Shown: positions 1 to 10,252 of the stretch, one piece after another | How the letters are laid out: every line of letters starts with the position of its first letter | How positions within the stretch are numbered: position 1 is the stretch's first letter | NCBI RefSeq assembly: GCF_000768695.1 | Contig: NZ_AVPL01000002.1 | Location: 1-64,000 of the forward strand | Direction: 5' to 3' | Length of the DNA: 64,000 nt | DNA from: Knoellia aerolata DSM 18566 | GTDB taxonomy: Bacteria > Actinomycetota > Actinomycetes > Actinomycetales > Dermatophilaceae | Notes under the pieces: generated by a model | The model's database searches: none | Told to the model about the DNA's origin: nothing | The model's input: only the letters and a program-made list of their open reading frames with translations | Position numbers and translations under genes: made by a program

Positions 1-1
1 G

Positions 2-301
2 ATCGCCAGCGTGTCCAGGGTGCTGCTCGACCCGGACTCCGTCCTCGGGCCCATCGCAGCGCAGGCCGCCGGGCGCACCGGGTCGCTCGAGACGAGCTCC
101 CACGTGAGCGGATGGCCGTGGGTCGCGATCCTCGGGTTCGCCCTCGCCGCGCTGGCGCTGGTCGGCCTCGCGAGGGCCCGCCGGGCCGCTCGTGGGCTGT
201 CGCCGCGCTACGACGCGCCCGGGCGCCCGCCGCAGAGCGACTGGGACCAGCTGAGTGCCGGGGAGGACCCCACCGATGTGGGTCCGGCACAGCAGACCTG
301 A
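2..301 (+). CDS. Trp biosynthesis-associated membrane protein, C-terminal part (5' partial)
   Basis: The reading frame is open from the window edge, so only about the last 99 residues are visible. They contain one clear membrane segment (WPWVAILGFALAALALVGLA), a following basic stretch (RARRAARG) that would face the cytoplasm, and a polar tail. A membrane protein of this kind (the family called Trp_oprn_chp) normally sits just upstream of trpC in Actinobacteria, and that position is what supports the call; its function is not known. It is followed after 42 bases by a small HGxxPAAW-like gene. Confidence 0.7.
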   Translation: MASVSRVLLDPDSVLGPIAAQAAGRTGSLETSSHVSGWPWVAILGFALAALALVGLARARRAARGLSPRYDAPGRPPQSDWDQLSAGEDPTDVGPAQQT

Positions 302-343
302 CACAATGGCGCCGCAACCACATCGTTCCCGGGAGGCACCCCC

Positions 344-577
344 ATGGCTGAGCACGACGACGACGGACACGGCAACAGCGTTGCCGCCTGGGTGATGGTC
401 GGGGTCCTCCTCGTCGCCTCCGCCGTGATGTCGGTGGCCGTGGTGCTCCCCAGCATCCCGCTGTTCATCGGCGGCGTGGTCCTGGCCGTCGTGGGGCTCG
501 TCGCCGGCAAGGTGCTGGCCCTCGCGGGGTACGGCGTCGACGGCGCCATCTCGCGCAGCGACACCAACATCTCCTGA
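344..577 (+). CDS. HGxxPAAW-like small membrane protein
   Basis: A 77-residue protein with an acidic, histidine-containing N-terminus and two hydrophobic segments (about residues 15-34 and 36-60). The motif HGNSVAAW at residues 11-18 matches the HGxxPAAW signature of a small actinobacterial family, except that valine replaces the usual proline. The ATG is preceded by GGGAGG at the right distance for a ribosome binding site. It lies between the trp-associated membrane gene and trpC, the usual place for this family. The molecular role is unknown. Confidence 0.7.
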   Translation: MAEHDDDGHGNSVAAWVMVGVLLVASAVMSVAVVLPSIPLFIGGVVLAVVGLVAGKVLALAGYGVDGAISRSDTNIS

Positions 578-587
578 GCCGCTGTCC

Positions 588-1394
588 ATGACCACGGTGC
601 TCGACTCCATCGTCGCCGGCGTGCGTGAGGACCTCGCGGTGCGCGTCGAGCAGGTCAGCCTCGCCGACCTCGCCCGCCGCGTCGACGACCTCCCGGCCCC
701 CCTCGACGCCGAGCAGCGGCTGCGAGCCGACGGCCTCTCGCTCATCGCCGAGGTGAAGCGGGCCAGCCCCAGCAAGGGGGCCCTCGCCGACATCGCCGAC
801 CCGGCGGCCCTCGCCCGCACCTACGCCGACGCCGGTGCCACCGCCATCAGCGTGCTCACCGAGCAGCGCCGCTTCCACGGCAGCCTCGACGACCTCGACG
901 CCGTCCGCGCCGCCGTCTCCGTGCCCGTCCTGCGCAAGGACTTCATGGTGACCGACTACCAGCTCTGGGAGGCTCGGGCCCACGGCGCCGACCTCATCCT
1001 GCTCATCGTCGCCTCGCTCAGCGACGTCGAGCTGGTGCGCCTGCACGCCCTCGCCCGTGAGCTCGGCATGACGGCTCTCGTCGAGGTCCATGACGAGGGC
1101 GAGACCCAGCGCGCCGTCGACGCCGGCGCCACCGTCATCGGTGTCAACGCCCGCAACCTCAAGACCCTCGAGGTCCACCCCGACACGTTCTCGCGGCTCG
1201 CGCCGCTCATCCCGTCCGGCGTCGTGACGGTGGCCGAGTCCGGCGTCGCCGGCGCGGACGACGCCGCTGCGTATGCCGCGCAGGGCGCCGACGCCGTCCT
1301 CGTCGGCGAGGCGCTCGTGCGCGGCAGCGACCCCGCCGCCGTCGTGCGTGACATCGTCCGCGCCGGCTCCACCGCGACCTTCGGCCCCTCGTGA
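588..1394 (+). CDS. trpC: Indole-3-glycerol phosphate synthase
   Basis: Closes the pyrrole ring of 1-(2-carboxyphenylamino)-1-deoxyribulose 5-phosphate to give indole-3-glycerol phosphate in the cytoplasm, the substrate of TrpA. The 268-residue protein is full length for the family and a single TIM barrel. Conserved family motifs are visible in order: [27 protein letters not shown] with the catalytic lysine, VGVNARNL-type (here [13 protein letters not shown]) and VAESG. The gene begins 10 bases after the preceding small gene and its stop overlaps the trpB start (GTGA), so it is part of the trp operon. Confidence 0.97.
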   Translation: MTTVLDSIVAGVREDLAVRVEQVSLADLARRVDDLPAPLDAEQRLRADGLSLIAEVKRASPSKGALADIADPAALARTYADAGATAISVLTEQRRFHGSLDDLDAVRAAVSVPVLRKDFMVTDYQLWEARAHGADLILLIVASLSDVELVRLHALARELGMTALVEVHDEGETQRAVDAGATVIGVNARNLKTLEVHPDTFSRLAPLIPSGVVTVAESGVAGADDAAAYAAQGADAVLVGEALVRGSDPAAVVRDIVRAGSTATFGPS

Positions 1395-2644
1395 GCGCCG
1401 GTCGGTTCGGCCAGTTCGGCGGGCGCTACGTCCCGGAGGCGCTCATCCCCGCCCTCGAGCAGCTCGACGAGGCCCGGCTCTCGGCGATGCAGGACCCGGG
1501 CTTCCTCGCGGAGCTCGAGCACCTCCACCGCACCTACACCGGCCGTCCGAGCATCATCACCGAGGTGCCCCGCTTCGCCGCCCACGCGGGCAACGCCCGG
1601 GTCATCCTCAAGCGCGAGGACCTCAACCACACCGGCTCGCACAAGATCAACAACGTCATCGCCCAGGCGCTGCTCACCAAGCGCATGGGCAAGACCCGGG
1701 TCATCGCCGAGACCGGAGCCGGCCAGCACGGCGTCGCCACCGCGACCGCGGCCGCGCTCATGGGGCTCGAGTGCCGCGTCTACATGGGCAAGGTCGACAC
1801 GGAGCGCCAGGCGCTCAACGTCGCCAGGATGCGCATGCTCGGCGCCGAGGTCGTGGCCGTCGAGCACGGCAGCGCCACGCTCAAGGACGCGATCAACGAG
1901 GCCCTGCGCGACTGGGTCACCAACGTCGAGCGCACCCACTACCTCATCGGCACCGTCACCGGCCCGCACCCGTTCCCCGAAATGGTGCGCGACTTCCACC
2001 GGATCATCGGCGTCGAGGCGCGCGAGCAGGTGCTCGAGCTGACCGGGCGGCTGCCCGACGCCGTCGTCGCGTGCGTCGGCGGCGGCAGCAACGCGATGGG
2101 GATCTTCCACCGCTTCATCGAGGACGAGGGTGTGCGCCTCGTCGGCGTCGAAGCCGGTGGTGAGGGTCTCGACGGTCGGCACGCGGCCCGTTTCGCGACG
2201 GCCGTCCCCGGTGTCCTGCACGGCGCGATGAGCTACCTCATGCAGGACGAGGACGGCCAGACGGTCGAGTCGCACTCGGTGTCGGCCGGGCTGGACTACC
2301 CCAGCGTGGGACCGGAGCACTCGCACCTGCGTGACAGCGGCCGCGCGGAGTACGTCTACGCCACCGACACCGAGGCCATGGAGGCCTTCGCGCTGCTCTG
2401 CCGCACCGAGGGGATCATCCCGGCCATCGAGTCGGCGCACGCCCTGGCCGGGGCGATGGTGCTCGGTCGCGAGCTCGGCCCCGAGGCGACGATCCTCGTC
2501 AACCTCTCCGGGCGCGGGGACAAGGACATGCACACGGCCGCGGAATGGTTCGGGTTGGTCGACGACGTGGTCGAGGACGAGATGGTGCCGTCGGGTGAGT
2601 CCGACGACCCGGGTGCCGCCGGTGACGGACGGACCCAGCTGTGA
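1391..2644 (+). CDS. trpB: Tryptophan synthase beta chain
   Basis: Condenses indole with L-serine to give tryptophan using pyridoxal phosphate, in an alpha2-beta2 complex with TrpA. The 417-residue protein shows the PLP lysine at about residue 85 in HTGSHKINN, the QHGVATAT stretch, the phosphate-binding GGGSNAMG loop and a C-terminal NLSGRGDKD. The GTG start overlaps the trpC stop by four bases and the TGA overlaps the trpA GTG in the same way, so translation of the three genes is probably coupled. The tail after the conserved core is acidic and a little longer than in many homologues. Confidence 0.97.
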   Translation: MSAGRFGQFGGRYVPEALIPALEQLDEARLSAMQDPGFLAELEHLHRTYTGRPSIITEVPRFAAHAGNARVILKREDLNHTGSHKINNVIAQALLTKRMGKTRVIAETGAGQHGVATATAAALMGLECRVYMGKVDTERQALNVARMRMLGAEVVAVEHGSATLKDAINEALRDWVTNVERTHYLIGTVTGPHPFPEMVRDFHRIIGVEAREQVLELTGRLPDAVVACVGGGSNAMGIFHRFIEDEGVRLVGVEAGGEGLDGRHAARFATAVPGVLHGAMSYLMQDEDGQTVESHSVSAGLDYPSVGPEHSHLRDSGRAEYVYATDTEAMEAFALLCRTEGIIPAIESAHALAGAMVLGRELGPEATILVNLSGRGDKDMHTAAEWFGLVDDVVEDEMVPSGESDDPGAAGDGRTQL

Positions 2645-3453
2645 GCGTCGACCTCGGCGTCTCCGGCGTCCTCGCCCGCTGCCGCGCCGAGGGGCGCGCG
2701 GCCCTCATCGGCTACCTGCCGGTCGGGTTCCCCGACGTCGAGGGCTCCATCCGCGCCATGGTCGCCATGGTCGAGTCGGGCGTCGACATCGTCGAGGTCG
2801 GCCTGCCGTACTCCGACCCGCTCATGGACGGGCCGGTCATCCAGCACGCCGTCGAGACGGCCCTCGCGGGGGGCGCGCACGTCGTCGACGGCTTCCGCGC
2901 GACCCGCGCCATCCGTGACGCGGGCGCGCCCGCGCTCGTCATGAGCTACTGGAACCTCATCCTCCGCCGGGGGGTCGACCGGTATGCCGCCGAGCTCGCC
3001 GCCGCGGGCGGCGCGGGCCTCATCACTCCCGACCTCATCCCCGACGAGGCGAACGAGTGGATCGCCGCGAGCGAGCGCGAGGGCCTCGACCGGGTCTTCC
3101 TCGTCGCGCCCAGCTCGACGCCGGAACGCCTCGTGCGCGTCACCGAGGCCACCCGCGGCTTCGTCTACGCGGCGTCCACCATGGGTGTCACGGGCGAGCG
3201 CACCACCGTCGGGTCGGCGGCCAGGGACCTCGTCGACCGCACCCGGGCGGTCACCGACCTCCCCGTCTGCGTCGGCCTCGGCGTCTCGAACGGCGACCAG
3301 GCCGCCGAGCTCGCCCAGTACGCCGACGGCGTCATCGTCGGCACGGCCTTCGTGCGCACCCTCGGTGGCGACGGGGAACTCGGGGCACGCCTCGACGCGT
3401 TGCGTGAGCTGAGCACGGACCTGGCCCGGGGAGTGCGGGAAGGAGCCCGGTGA
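2641..3453 (+). CDS. trpA: Tryptophan synthase alpha chain
   Basis: Splits indole-3-glycerol phosphate into indole and glyceraldehyde 3-phosphate and channels indole to TrpB. The 270-residue TIM-barrel protein has the catalytic pair expected of the family: Glu52 in [10 protein letters not shown] and Asp63 in MDGPVIQ. Later motifs ([35 protein letters not shown]) match the phosphate-binding face. Start and stop are both in GTGA overlaps, with trpB upstream and the MauE-like gene downstream. Confidence 0.97.
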   Translation: MSVDLGVSGVLARCRAEGRAALIGYLPVGFPDVEGSIRAMVAMVESGVDIVEVGLPYSDPLMDGPVIQHAVETALAGGAHVVDGFRATRAIRDAGAPALVMSYWNLILRRGVDRYAAELAAAGGAGLITPDLIPDEANEWIAASEREGLDRVFLVAPSSTPERLVRVTEATRGFVYAASTMGVTGERTTVGSAARDLVDRTRAVTDLPVCVGLGVSNGDQAAELAQYADGVIVGTAFVRTLGGDGELGARLDALRELSTDLARGVREGAR

Positions 3454-3923
3454 GCACGCGTGTCGCGGACGGCCTGGGGCTGCTCGCCCGGCTGGTCCTG
3501 GGCGGGGTGTTCCTCGTCGCCGGCGCTCTCAAGGTCACGACGCCCGAGGCGATGGCCAAGGCCACGCAGGCCTACCAGCTCCTCCCGCACGACGTCGCTG
3601 CCTGGGTGGGCTACGCGCTCCCCATGGTCGAGATCATCCTCGGGCTGCTGCTCGTGCTCGGCCTCTTCACCCGGGTGGCGGCCGTCCTCACGTCGCTGCT
3701 CGTCGTCGCCTTCATCGTCGGCATCGCCCAGGCCTGGGCGCGCGGCCTGACCATCGACTGCGGCTGCTTCGGCGGCGGCGGCACGGTCAGCGCAGCCGAG
3801 ACGAACTACCTCCAGCGCATCATCGAGGACCTCGGCCTGCTCGCCTGCGGCGTGTGGCTGTCCTGGCGACCGGACGCGCACCTCTCCCTCGACCGGGCGA
3901 TGTTCCGCCCGGCCACCACCTGA
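3450..3923 (+). CDS. MauE/DoxX-family redox-associated membrane protein
   Basis: A 157-residue protein with four predicted membrane helices. The short sequence TIDCGCFGGGG follows the third helix; a cysteine pair in this place is typical of MauE-type DoxX proteins, which are thought to pass electrons or disulfides across the membrane. The GTG start overlaps the trpA stop, and a membrane-anchored DsbA-like gene begins 31 bases downstream. That neighbourhood suggests, by inference, a role in re-oxidising or reducing the thioredoxin-fold partner rather than in tryptophan synthesis. Confidence 0.8.
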   Translation: MSTRVADGLGLLARLVLGGVFLVAGALKVTTPEAMAKATQAYQLLPHDVAAWVGYALPMVEIILGLLLVLGLFTRVAAVLTSLLVVAFIVGIAQAWARGLTIDCGCFGGGGTVSAAETNYLQRIIEDLGLLACGVWLSWRPDAHLSLDRAMFRPATT

Positions 3924-3954
3924 CCAACCGCCCCACCCAAGGAGCACGACGAGC

Positions 3955-4725
3955 ATGGCGAAGAAGCCCACGGCGGCCACGAGCGCCCGACAGGCCAAGA
4001 TCGACGCGGCCCGCAGGAAGAGCGGCGGCGGTGCCAACAGGATCGTCGTGGGCGCCGTCGTCGCCGTGCTCGCGATCGTCGCGGTCGTGGCGGGCGTCGT
4101 CATCACCGAGTCGAACAAGCAGAAGCGGGTGGGGACCAGCACCGCGGTGCCCGCAGGCGCCGGCGCCATGGGCGAGGGATTCGTGGCCAACAAGGACGTC
4201 CAGCTCGTCGCCGGGGCTCCGACCCTCGACATCTACGAGGACTTCCAGTGCCCGGCCTGCGCCGAGTTCGAGCGGGCGATGGGCCCGACCATCAAGGGGC
4301 TCGCCGACGACGGCAAGATCAAGCTCGTCTACCACCTCAAGACCTTCCTCGACGCGAACCTCCGGACGACCCACTCCCTCGTCATGGGCAACGCCGCGAT
4401 GTGCGCCGCCGACGCCGGGAAGTTCCAGACGTTCCACGACACCGTCTACGCCAACATGCCGGCGCAGGAGGGGCAGGGCTGGACCTCGGCGCAGACCGAG
4501 CGCTTCGCCGAGGAGGCGGGCATCACCGGGGAGGCCAAGGACGCGTGGAGCACCTGCGTGGACGAGCGGACCTACGCGACGTACGTCGAGTCGACGGAGG
4601 AGTCGTCGAGCAAGGCAGGGGTGAACGCCACCCCGACGATCAGGCTCGCCGGCACCACCCTCGACCTCAACGCGGTCCGTGACCCGGCTGGCCTCGTGGC
4701 CGCGGTCGAAGCAGCCACGAAGTGA
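3955..4725 (+). CDS. Membrane-anchored DsbA-family thioredoxin-fold protein
   Basis: A 256-residue protein with a lysine-rich cytoplasmic start, one membrane helix at about residues 30-50, and an extracytoplasmic thioredoxin-fold domain. The redox motif is Cys99-Pro-Ala-Cys102 (FQCPAC), followed by the inserted helical domain and a cis-proline region (NATPTIRLAG). It is likely a disulfide oxidoreductase acting on exported proteins. An AAGGAG box lies about 10 bases before the ATG. Together with the preceding MauE-like gene it looks like an exported-protein thiol-oxidation pair. Its TGA overlaps the lgt GTG start. Confidence 0.88.
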   Translation: MAKKPTAATSARQAKIDAARRKSGGGANRIVVGAVVAVLAIVAVVAGVVITESNKQKRVGTSTAVPAGAGAMGEGFVANKDVQLVAGAPTLDIYEDFQCPACAEFERAMGPTIKGLADDGKIKLVYHLKTFLDANLRTTHSLVMGNAAMCAADAGKFQTFHDTVYANMPAQEGQGWTSAQTERFAEEAGITGEAKDAWSTCVDERTYATYVESTEESSSKAGVNATPTIRLAGTTLDLNAVRDPAGLVAAVEAATK

Positions 4726-5573
4726 TCCCTGCCGACATCCCCAGCCCCACTGCGGGCGTCCTCCACCTCGGCCCCCTCCCGATCCGCGGGTACGCCCTGT
4801 GCATCCTGCTCGGCATCGTCGTCGCCATCTGGCTCACCGACCGACGACTCCGCACGCGCGGAGGTGAGCCGGGGCAGGTGCTCGACGTCGCGGCATACGC
4901 CGTCGTCGCCGGCATCATCGGAGGCCGGCTCTACCACGTCATCACGACGCCCGACCCCTACTGGGGCGAGGACGGCAACCCGGTCGACGCGCTCAAGGTC
5001 TGGGAGGGCGGGCTCGGCATCTGGGGCGCGATCGCCCTCGGAGCGCTCGGCGCCTGGTACGGCTGCCGCAAGGCCGGCGTCGGCTTCCTCGACTTCGCCG
5101 ATGCGGCGGCCCCCGGCGTCGCGATCGCCCAGGGCATCGGGCGCTGGGGCAACTGGTTCAACAACGAGCTCTACGGCGGCCCGACCGACCTCCCGTGGGG
5201 CCTGGTCATCCACCGCTGGGACAACTCCGCCGGCCGCGCGGTGACCGACGCGAGCGGCGAACCCGTCGTCCTCGGGACCTTCCACCCGACGTTCCTCTAC
5301 GAGTTCGTGTGGGTCTTCCTGCTCGCCGGTGCGCTCCTGCTCATCGACCGGCGGCGCGACCTCGCCCGCGGCCAGCTCTTCGGTCTCTACGTCGCCGGCT
5401 ACCCGATCGGGCGGATCCTCATCGAGCGGATGCGCACCGACGAGGCCGAGCTCGTCCTCGGCCAGCGGCTCAACGTGTGGACGAGCATCATCGTCTTCCT
5501 CATCGGGGTGGCGATCGTCGTCCACACCGGTCGGAGGGCCCGGCGGAGCACCCCGCAACCGTCCACGATGTGA
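4722..5573 (+). CDS. lgt: Prolipoprotein diacylglyceryl transferase
   Basis: Transfers a diacylglyceryl group from phosphatidylglycerol to the lipobox cysteine of prolipoproteins at the inner membrane. The 283-residue protein has about seven membrane helices. The Lgt signature is plain at residues 139-153 (IGRWGNWFNNELYGG), including the essential arginine at about 141; RGYALCILLGI near the N-terminus and the final RMRTDEAE stretch also fit. The long charged C-terminal tails seen in some actinobacterial Lgt proteins are absent. The GTG start overlaps the stop of the DsbA-like gene. Confidence 0.96.
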   Translation: MIPADIPSPTAGVLHLGPLPIRGYALCILLGIVVAIWLTDRRLRTRGGEPGQVLDVAAYAVVAGIIGGRLYHVITTPDPYWGEDGNPVDALKVWEGGLGIWGAIALGALGAWYGCRKAGVGFLDFADAAAPGVAIAQGIGRWGNWFNNELYGGPTDLPWGLVIHRWDNSAGRAVTDASGEPVVLGTFHPTFLYEFVWVFLLAGALLLIDRRRDLARGQLFGLYVAGYPIGRILIERMRTDEAELVLGQRLNVWTSIIVFLIGVAIVVHTGRRARRSTPQPSTM

Positions 5574-5608
5574 GATCGCCGCGCTCGCTCTGCAAGACGG
5601 TTGTGGGC

Positions 5609-5614
5609 TAGCAT
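5609..5614 (+). promoter_or_regulatory. Candidate -10 element upstream of gltB
   Basis: TAGCAT lies 93 bases before the gltB start, in the gap after lgt. No good -35 is visible. The transcript would begin near 5621, about 87 bases before gltB, and would carry a short reading frame at its very 5' end. Confidence 0.4.
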
Positions 5615-5623
5615 CCCTCTCAC

Positions 5624-5650
5624 GTGGCCATCGACGTCCGCGCCCGATGA
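5624..5650 (+). other. Possible 8-codon upstream reading frame before gltB
   Basis: A GTG nine bases after the TAGCAT hexamer opens a frame of eight codons (VAIDVRAR) ending in TGA. If the -10 is right, this GTG would be at or almost at the 5' end of the message, the arrangement of leaderless upstream peptides known in Actinobacteria. There is no run of codons for one amino acid that would point to classical attenuation. This is an inference from position only. Confidence 0.25.
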
Positions 5651-5707
5651 CCTCCTGTGCCCGGACTCCCTGCCGGCCCTGACCCTCCCCGAGGACGGTG
5701 ACCTGAC

Positions 5708-8700
5708 GTGTCCCCGACGCGATTCTCCGCCCACCCGGCCGACACCGGCCTCTACCGCCGCGACCACGAGCACGACGCCTGTGGGGTCGCCATGGTCGCG
5801 ACGATGCGCGGGACCGCCGGCCACGACATCGTCGACCACGCCCTCACCGCGCTCCGCAACCTCGACCACCGCGGCGCCACCGGCGCCGACCCGCTCGTCG
5901 GCGACGGCGCGGGCATCCTCACCCAGGTCCCGGACGCCTTCTTCCGCGCGGTGCTCGACGTGGAGCTCCCCCCGGCGGGGTCGTATGCCGCGGGCATGGC
6001 CTACCTGCCCACGGACGAGGCCGCGCGGGCCGACGTCGAGGCCACGATCGAGCAGATCGCCGCGGAGGAGGGGCTCGAGGTCCTCGCCTGGCGCGACGTC
6101 CCCGTCACCCCCGAGCTCGTCGGCGCCATGGCCCAGGCCTGCATGCCGTTCTTCCGCCAGGTGTTCGTCGCCGCTCCCGGGCGGGACGTGCGCGACATCG
6201 AGCTCGACCGGCTCGCGTTCTGCCTGCGCAAGCGCGCCGAGCGACAGGTCGAGGTCTACTTCCCCTCGTTGTCGGCGCGCACCATGGTCTACAAGGGCAT
6301 GCTCACCACCGGCCAGCTCGAGCCGTTCTTCCCGGACCTGTCCGACGAGCGCTTCGCCACCGAGCTCGCGCTCGTGCACTCGCGCTTCTCGACCAACACC
6401 TTCCCCAGCTGGCCGCTGGCCCACCCGTACCGGCTCATGGCCCACAACGGCGAGATCAACACCGTCAAGGGCAACCGCAACTGGATGCGGGCCCGCGAGA
6501 GCCAGCTCGTCTCCGACGTCATCGGCGGCGACCTCGACCGGCTGTTCCCGACGTGCTCGTCGGACGCGTCGGACTCGGCGAGCTTCGACGAGGTCCTCGA
6601 GCTGATCCACCTCGGTGGCCGCTCGCTCCCGCACGCCGTGCTCATGATGATCCCGGAGGCGTGGGAGAACCACGCCGAGATGGACCCCGCCCGGCGCGCC
6701 TTCTACGAGTTCCACTCGACCTTCATGGAGCCGTGGGACGGACCGGCCTGCGTCGCGTTCACCGACGGCACGCTCATCGGTGCCGTCCTCGACCGCAACG
6801 GGCTGCGCCCGGGCCGCTACTGGATCACCGAGGACGGGCTCGTCGTCCTCGCCTCCGAGGCCGGCGTCCTCGACCTCCCGGCCGACAAGGTCGTCAAGCG
6901 CGGGCGGCTGCAGCCGGGGCGGATGTTCCTCATCGACACCGCCGCCGGGCGCATCGTCAGCGACGACGAGGTCAAGTCCGAGCTGGCCGCCGAGCACCCC
7001 TACGCCGAATGGCTCCACGCCGGGATGCTCAGTCTCGACGACCTGCCCGACCGCGAGCACATCATCCACACGGCCGCGTCCGTGGCCCGTCGACAGCGCA
7101 CCTTCGGCTACACGGAGGAGGAGCTCAAGATCCTCCTCGCACCGATGGCCCGCACCGGTGGCGAGGCTCTCGGCTCCATGGGGACCGACTCGCCCGTGGC
7201 AGTGCTCTCCGACAAGCCGCGCCTGCTCTTCGACTACTTCACCCAGCTCTTCGCGCAGGTGACGAACCCGCCGCTGGACGCCATCCGCGAGGAGCTCGTC
7301 ACCTCGCTCGGCACGGTCATCGGTCCCGAGGGCAACATGCTCGAGGCCACCCCGGCCCACGCCCGCCAGGTGATCCTGCCGTTCCCGGTCATCGACAACG
7401 ACGCGCTGGCCAAGATCGTCCACATCAACGCGGACGGCGACCTGCCCGGCTACGCCACCCACGTCGTGCGGGGCACCTACGTCGTCCAGGACGGCGAGGT
7501 CGCGCTGCGCGCCCGGCTCGCGGAGATCTGCAAGGAGGTGAGCGAGGCCATCGCCCGCGGTGCCCGGTTCGTCGTGCTCTCCGACCGGGACTCCGACCGC
7601 GACTACGCGCCCATCCCGTCGCTGCTCCTCACGTCGGCGGTGCACCACCACCTCATCCGCGAGAAGACCCGCAACATGGTCGGCCTGCTCGTCGAGGCCG
7701 GTGACGTCCGCGAGGTGCACCACGTCGCGCTGCTCGTCGGCTACGGCGCCGCGGCCATCAACCCCTACCTCGCCATGGAGACCGTCGAGGACATGGTGCG
7801 CACCGGCGCCATCACCGGCGTCACGGCGGAGCAGGCGGTGCGGAACCTCATCAAGGCGCTCGGCAAGGGCATCCTCAAGGTGATGTCCAAAATGGGCATC
7901 TCGACGGTCGCGTCCTACCGCGGGGCCCAGGTGTTCGAGGCGCTCGGCCTGTCCCAGGAGCTCGTCGACGAGTACTTCACCGGCACCGTCTCCCAGCTCG
8001 GGGGGATCGGCCTCGACGTCGTCGCCGCGGAGACTGCGGCACGCCACGACTCGGCCTACCCCCGGGACGGCGTGATCCTCTCGCACCGCAAGCTGCGCGT
8101 GGGTGGCGAGTACCAGTGGCGACGCGAGGGCGAGCCGCACCTCTTCGACCCGGACACCGTCTTCCGGCTCCAGCACGCGACGCGGCAGCGGCGCTACGAC
8201 ATCTTCAAGCAGTACACCGCGCGCATCGACGACCAGTCCGAGCGGCTCATGACGCTGCGTGGGCTCTTCGAGCTCGGCGGCCCGGCCGGCCGCGAGCCGA
8301 TCTCGATCGACGAGGTGGAGCCGGTCAGCGAGATCGTCAAGCGCTTCAACACCGGTGCGATGAGCTACGGCTCGATCAGCAAGGAGGCGCACGAGACCCT
8401 CGCGGTCGCGATGAACCGCCTCGGCGGACGCTCCAACACCGGCGAGGGCGGCGAGGACCTCGAGCGGCTGCTCGACCCCGAGCGCCGGTCGGCGATCAAG
8501 CAGGTCGCGTCGGGTCGCTTCGGCGTCACGTCGGTCTACCTCACGAACGCCGACGACATCCAGATCAAGATGGCGCAGGGCGCCAAGCCCGGCGAGGGCG
8601 GCCAGCTGCCCGGCCCCAAGGTCTACCCGTGGATCGCCCGCACCCGGCACAGCACCCCGGGCGTCGGCCTGATCAGCCCGCCCCCGCACCACGACATCTA

Positions 8701-10252
8701 CTCGATCGAGGACCTCGCCCAGCTCATCCACGACCTCAAGAACGCGAACCCCGAGGCGCGGATCCACGTCAAGCTCGTGTCCGAGATCGGCGTGGGCACG
8801 GTCGCGGCCGGTGTCTCCAAGGCGCACGCCGACGTCGTGCTCATCTCCGGCCACGACGGTGGCACGGGCGCCTCCCCGCTCACCTCGCTCAAGCACGCGG
8901 GTGGCCCGTGGGAGCTCGGCCTGGCCGAGACGCAGCAGACGCTCGTCCTCAACGGGCTGCGCGACCGGATCGTCGTGCAGGTGGACGGCCAGATCAAGAC
9001 CGGCCGCGACGTCGTCATCGCTGCCCTGCTCGGCGCCGAGGAGTTCGGCTTCGCCACCGCCCCGCTCGTCGTGAGCGGCTGCATCCTCATGCGGGTCTGC
9101 CACCTCGACACGTGTCCGGTCGGCATCGCCACCCAGAACCCCGAGCTGCGCGCCCGCTACACCGGGCAGCCGGAGTTCGTCGAGACCTTCTTCGAGTACA
9201 TCGCCGAGGAGGTGCGCGAGCACCTCGCCTCGCTCGGGTTCCGGACCGTCGAGGAGGCCATCGGCCAGATCGGCGCCCTCGACGTCGGGAAGGCCGTCGC
9301 GCACTGGAAGGCGTCGGGCCTGGACCTCGCGCCGATCCTCGCCGAGGTGGACAGCCCCGACGGCTCCGCGAAGCGGCACACGATCAGCCAGGACCACGGC
9401 CTCGAGAAGGCCCTGGACCACGAGCTCATCGCCCTCGCCCGCGAGGCCATCGACGACGGCACCCGGGTCACCGGCGAGTTCGCCGTCCGCAACGTCAACC
9501 GCACCGTCGGCACGATGCTCGGCCACGAGGTCACCCGCGTCCACGCGAGCGGGCTGCCCGACGGCACCATCGACCTCACGCTGCGCGGGTCCGCGGGGCA
9601 GAGCTTCGGCGCCTTCGTCCCCCGGGGCGTGACGCTGCGCCTCGTCGGCGACGCCAACGACTACGTCGGCAAGGGCCTGTCCGGTGGGCGCATCGTCGTC
9701 GCGCCCGACCCGGCGTCCCCGCTCACCGCCGAGGACAACGTCATCGCCGGCAACGTCATCGGCTACGGCGCGACCTCGGGCGAGATCTTCCTGCGCGGCC
9801 GCGTGGGCGAGCGCTTCTGCGTGCGCAACTCCGGCATCACCGCGGTCGTCGAGGGCGTGGGCGACCACGGCCTCGAGTACATGACCGGTGGCGTCGTCGT
9901 CATCCTCGGGTCGACCGGCCGCAACGTCGCGGCCGGCATGTCCGGGGGAGTGGCCTACGTCCTCGACCTCGACGAGTCCCGGGTCAACCGCGAGCTCGTC
10001 GACGTCTCGGCGCTCCGGGCGAGCGACGTCGACGTCGTCCGCGGCCTGCTGGAGCGCCACCGTGAGTACACGGGGTCGCCCGTCGCCGCACGGCTGCTCG
10101 AGAGCTGGGAGTCGGCCCGCGACCGCTTCTCGCTCATCCTTCCCCGCGACTACCAGCGAGTCCTCGACGTGCGTGCCGCCGCCGAGGCCGAGGGTCTCGA
10201 CCTCGAGGGCACCGAGGTCTGGGACCGCATCATGGAGGCTTCCCGTGGCTGA
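5708..10252 (+). CDS. gltB: Glutamate synthase (NADPH) large subunit
   Basis: Makes glutamate from glutamine and 2-oxoglutarate together with GltD. The 1,514-residue protein has the expected domain order. A short propeptide is followed by the amidotransferase nucleophile Cys25 (HDACGVAMV). Next come the central domain and the FMN-binding synthase barrel ([29 protein letters not shown]). The 3Fe-4S cysteines lie in [17 protein letters not shown], and the C-terminal beta-helix ([29 protein letters not shown]) closes the protein. The GTG start follows a weak GGTGA box. It overlaps gltD by eight bases. The 134-base gap before it suggests its own promoter. Confidence 0.97.
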   Translation: MSPTRFSAHPADTGLYRRDHEHDACGVAMVATMRGTAGHDIVDHALTALRNLDHRGATGADPLVGDGAGILTQVPDAFFRAVLDVELPPAGSYAAGMAYLPTDEAARADVEATIEQIAAEEGLEVLAWRDVPVTPELVGAMAQACMPFFRQVFVAAPGRDVRDIELDRLAFCLRKRAERQVEVYFPSLSARTMVYKGMLTTGQLEPFFPDLSDERFATELALVHSRFSTNTFPSWPLAHPYRLMAHNGEINTVKGNRNWMRARESQLVSDVIGGDLDRLFPTCSSDASDSASFDEVLELIHLGGRSLPHAVLMMIPEAWENHAEMDPARRAFYEFHSTFMEPWDGPACVAFTDGTLIGAVLDRNGLRPGRYWITEDGLVVLASEAGVLDLPADKVVKRGRLQPGRMFLIDTAAGRIVSDDEVKSELAAEHPYAEWLHAGMLSLDDLPDREHIIHTAASVARRQRTFGYTEEELKILLAPMARTGGEALGSMGTDSPVAVLSDKPRLLFDYFTQLFAQVTNPPLDAIREELVTSLGTVIGPEGNMLEATPAHARQVILPFPVIDNDALAKIVHINADGDLPGYATHVVRGTYVVQDGEVALRARLAEICKEVSEAIARGARFVVLSDRDSDRDYAPIPSLLLTSAVHHHLIREKTRNMVGLLVEAGDVREVHHVALLVGYGAAAINPYLAMETVEDMVRTGAITGVTAEQAVRNLIKALGKGILKVMSKMGISTVASYRGAQVFEALGLSQELVDEYFTGTVSQLGGIGLDVVAAETAARHDSAYPRDGVILSHRKLRVGGEYQWRREGEPHLFDPDTVFRLQHATRQRRYDIFKQYTARIDDQSERLMTLRGLFELGGPAGREPISIDEVEPVSEIVKRFNTGAMSYGSISKEAHETLAVAMNRLGGRSNTGEGGEDLERLLDPERRSAIKQVASGRFGVTSVYLTNADDIQIKMAQGAKPGEGGQLPGPKVYPWIARTRHSTPGVGLISPPPHHDIYSIEDLAQLIHDLKNANPEARIHVKLVSEIGVGTVAAGVSKAHADVVLISGHDGGTGASPLTSLKHAGGPWELGLAETQQTLVLNGLRDRIVVQVDGQIKTGRDVVIAALLGAEEFGFATAPLVVSGCILMRVCHLDTCPVGIATQNPELRARYTGQPEFVETFFEYIAEEVREHLASLGFRTVEEAIGQIGALDVGKAVAHWKASGLDLAPILAEVDSPDGSAKRHTISQDHGLEKALDHELIALAREAIDDGTRVTGEFAVRNVNRTVGTMLGHEVTRVHASGLPDGTIDLTLRGSAGQSFGAFVPRGVTLRLVGDANDYVGKGLSGGRIVVAPDPASPLTAEDNVIAGNVIGYGATSGEIFLRGRVGERFCVRNSGITAVVEGVGDHGLEYMTGGVVVILGSTGRNVAAGMSGGVAYVLDLDESRVNRELVDVSALRASDVDVVRGLLERHREYTGSPVAARLLESWESARDRFSLILPRDYQRVLDVRAAAEAEGLDLEGTEVWDRIMEASRG

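Noticed and set aside
302-587. A trp attenuator or TRAP-like leader before trpC
   Set aside because: No run of tryptophan codons and no terminator/antiterminator pair visible; the gap before trpC is 10 bases. Any regulation would act upstream of the window.
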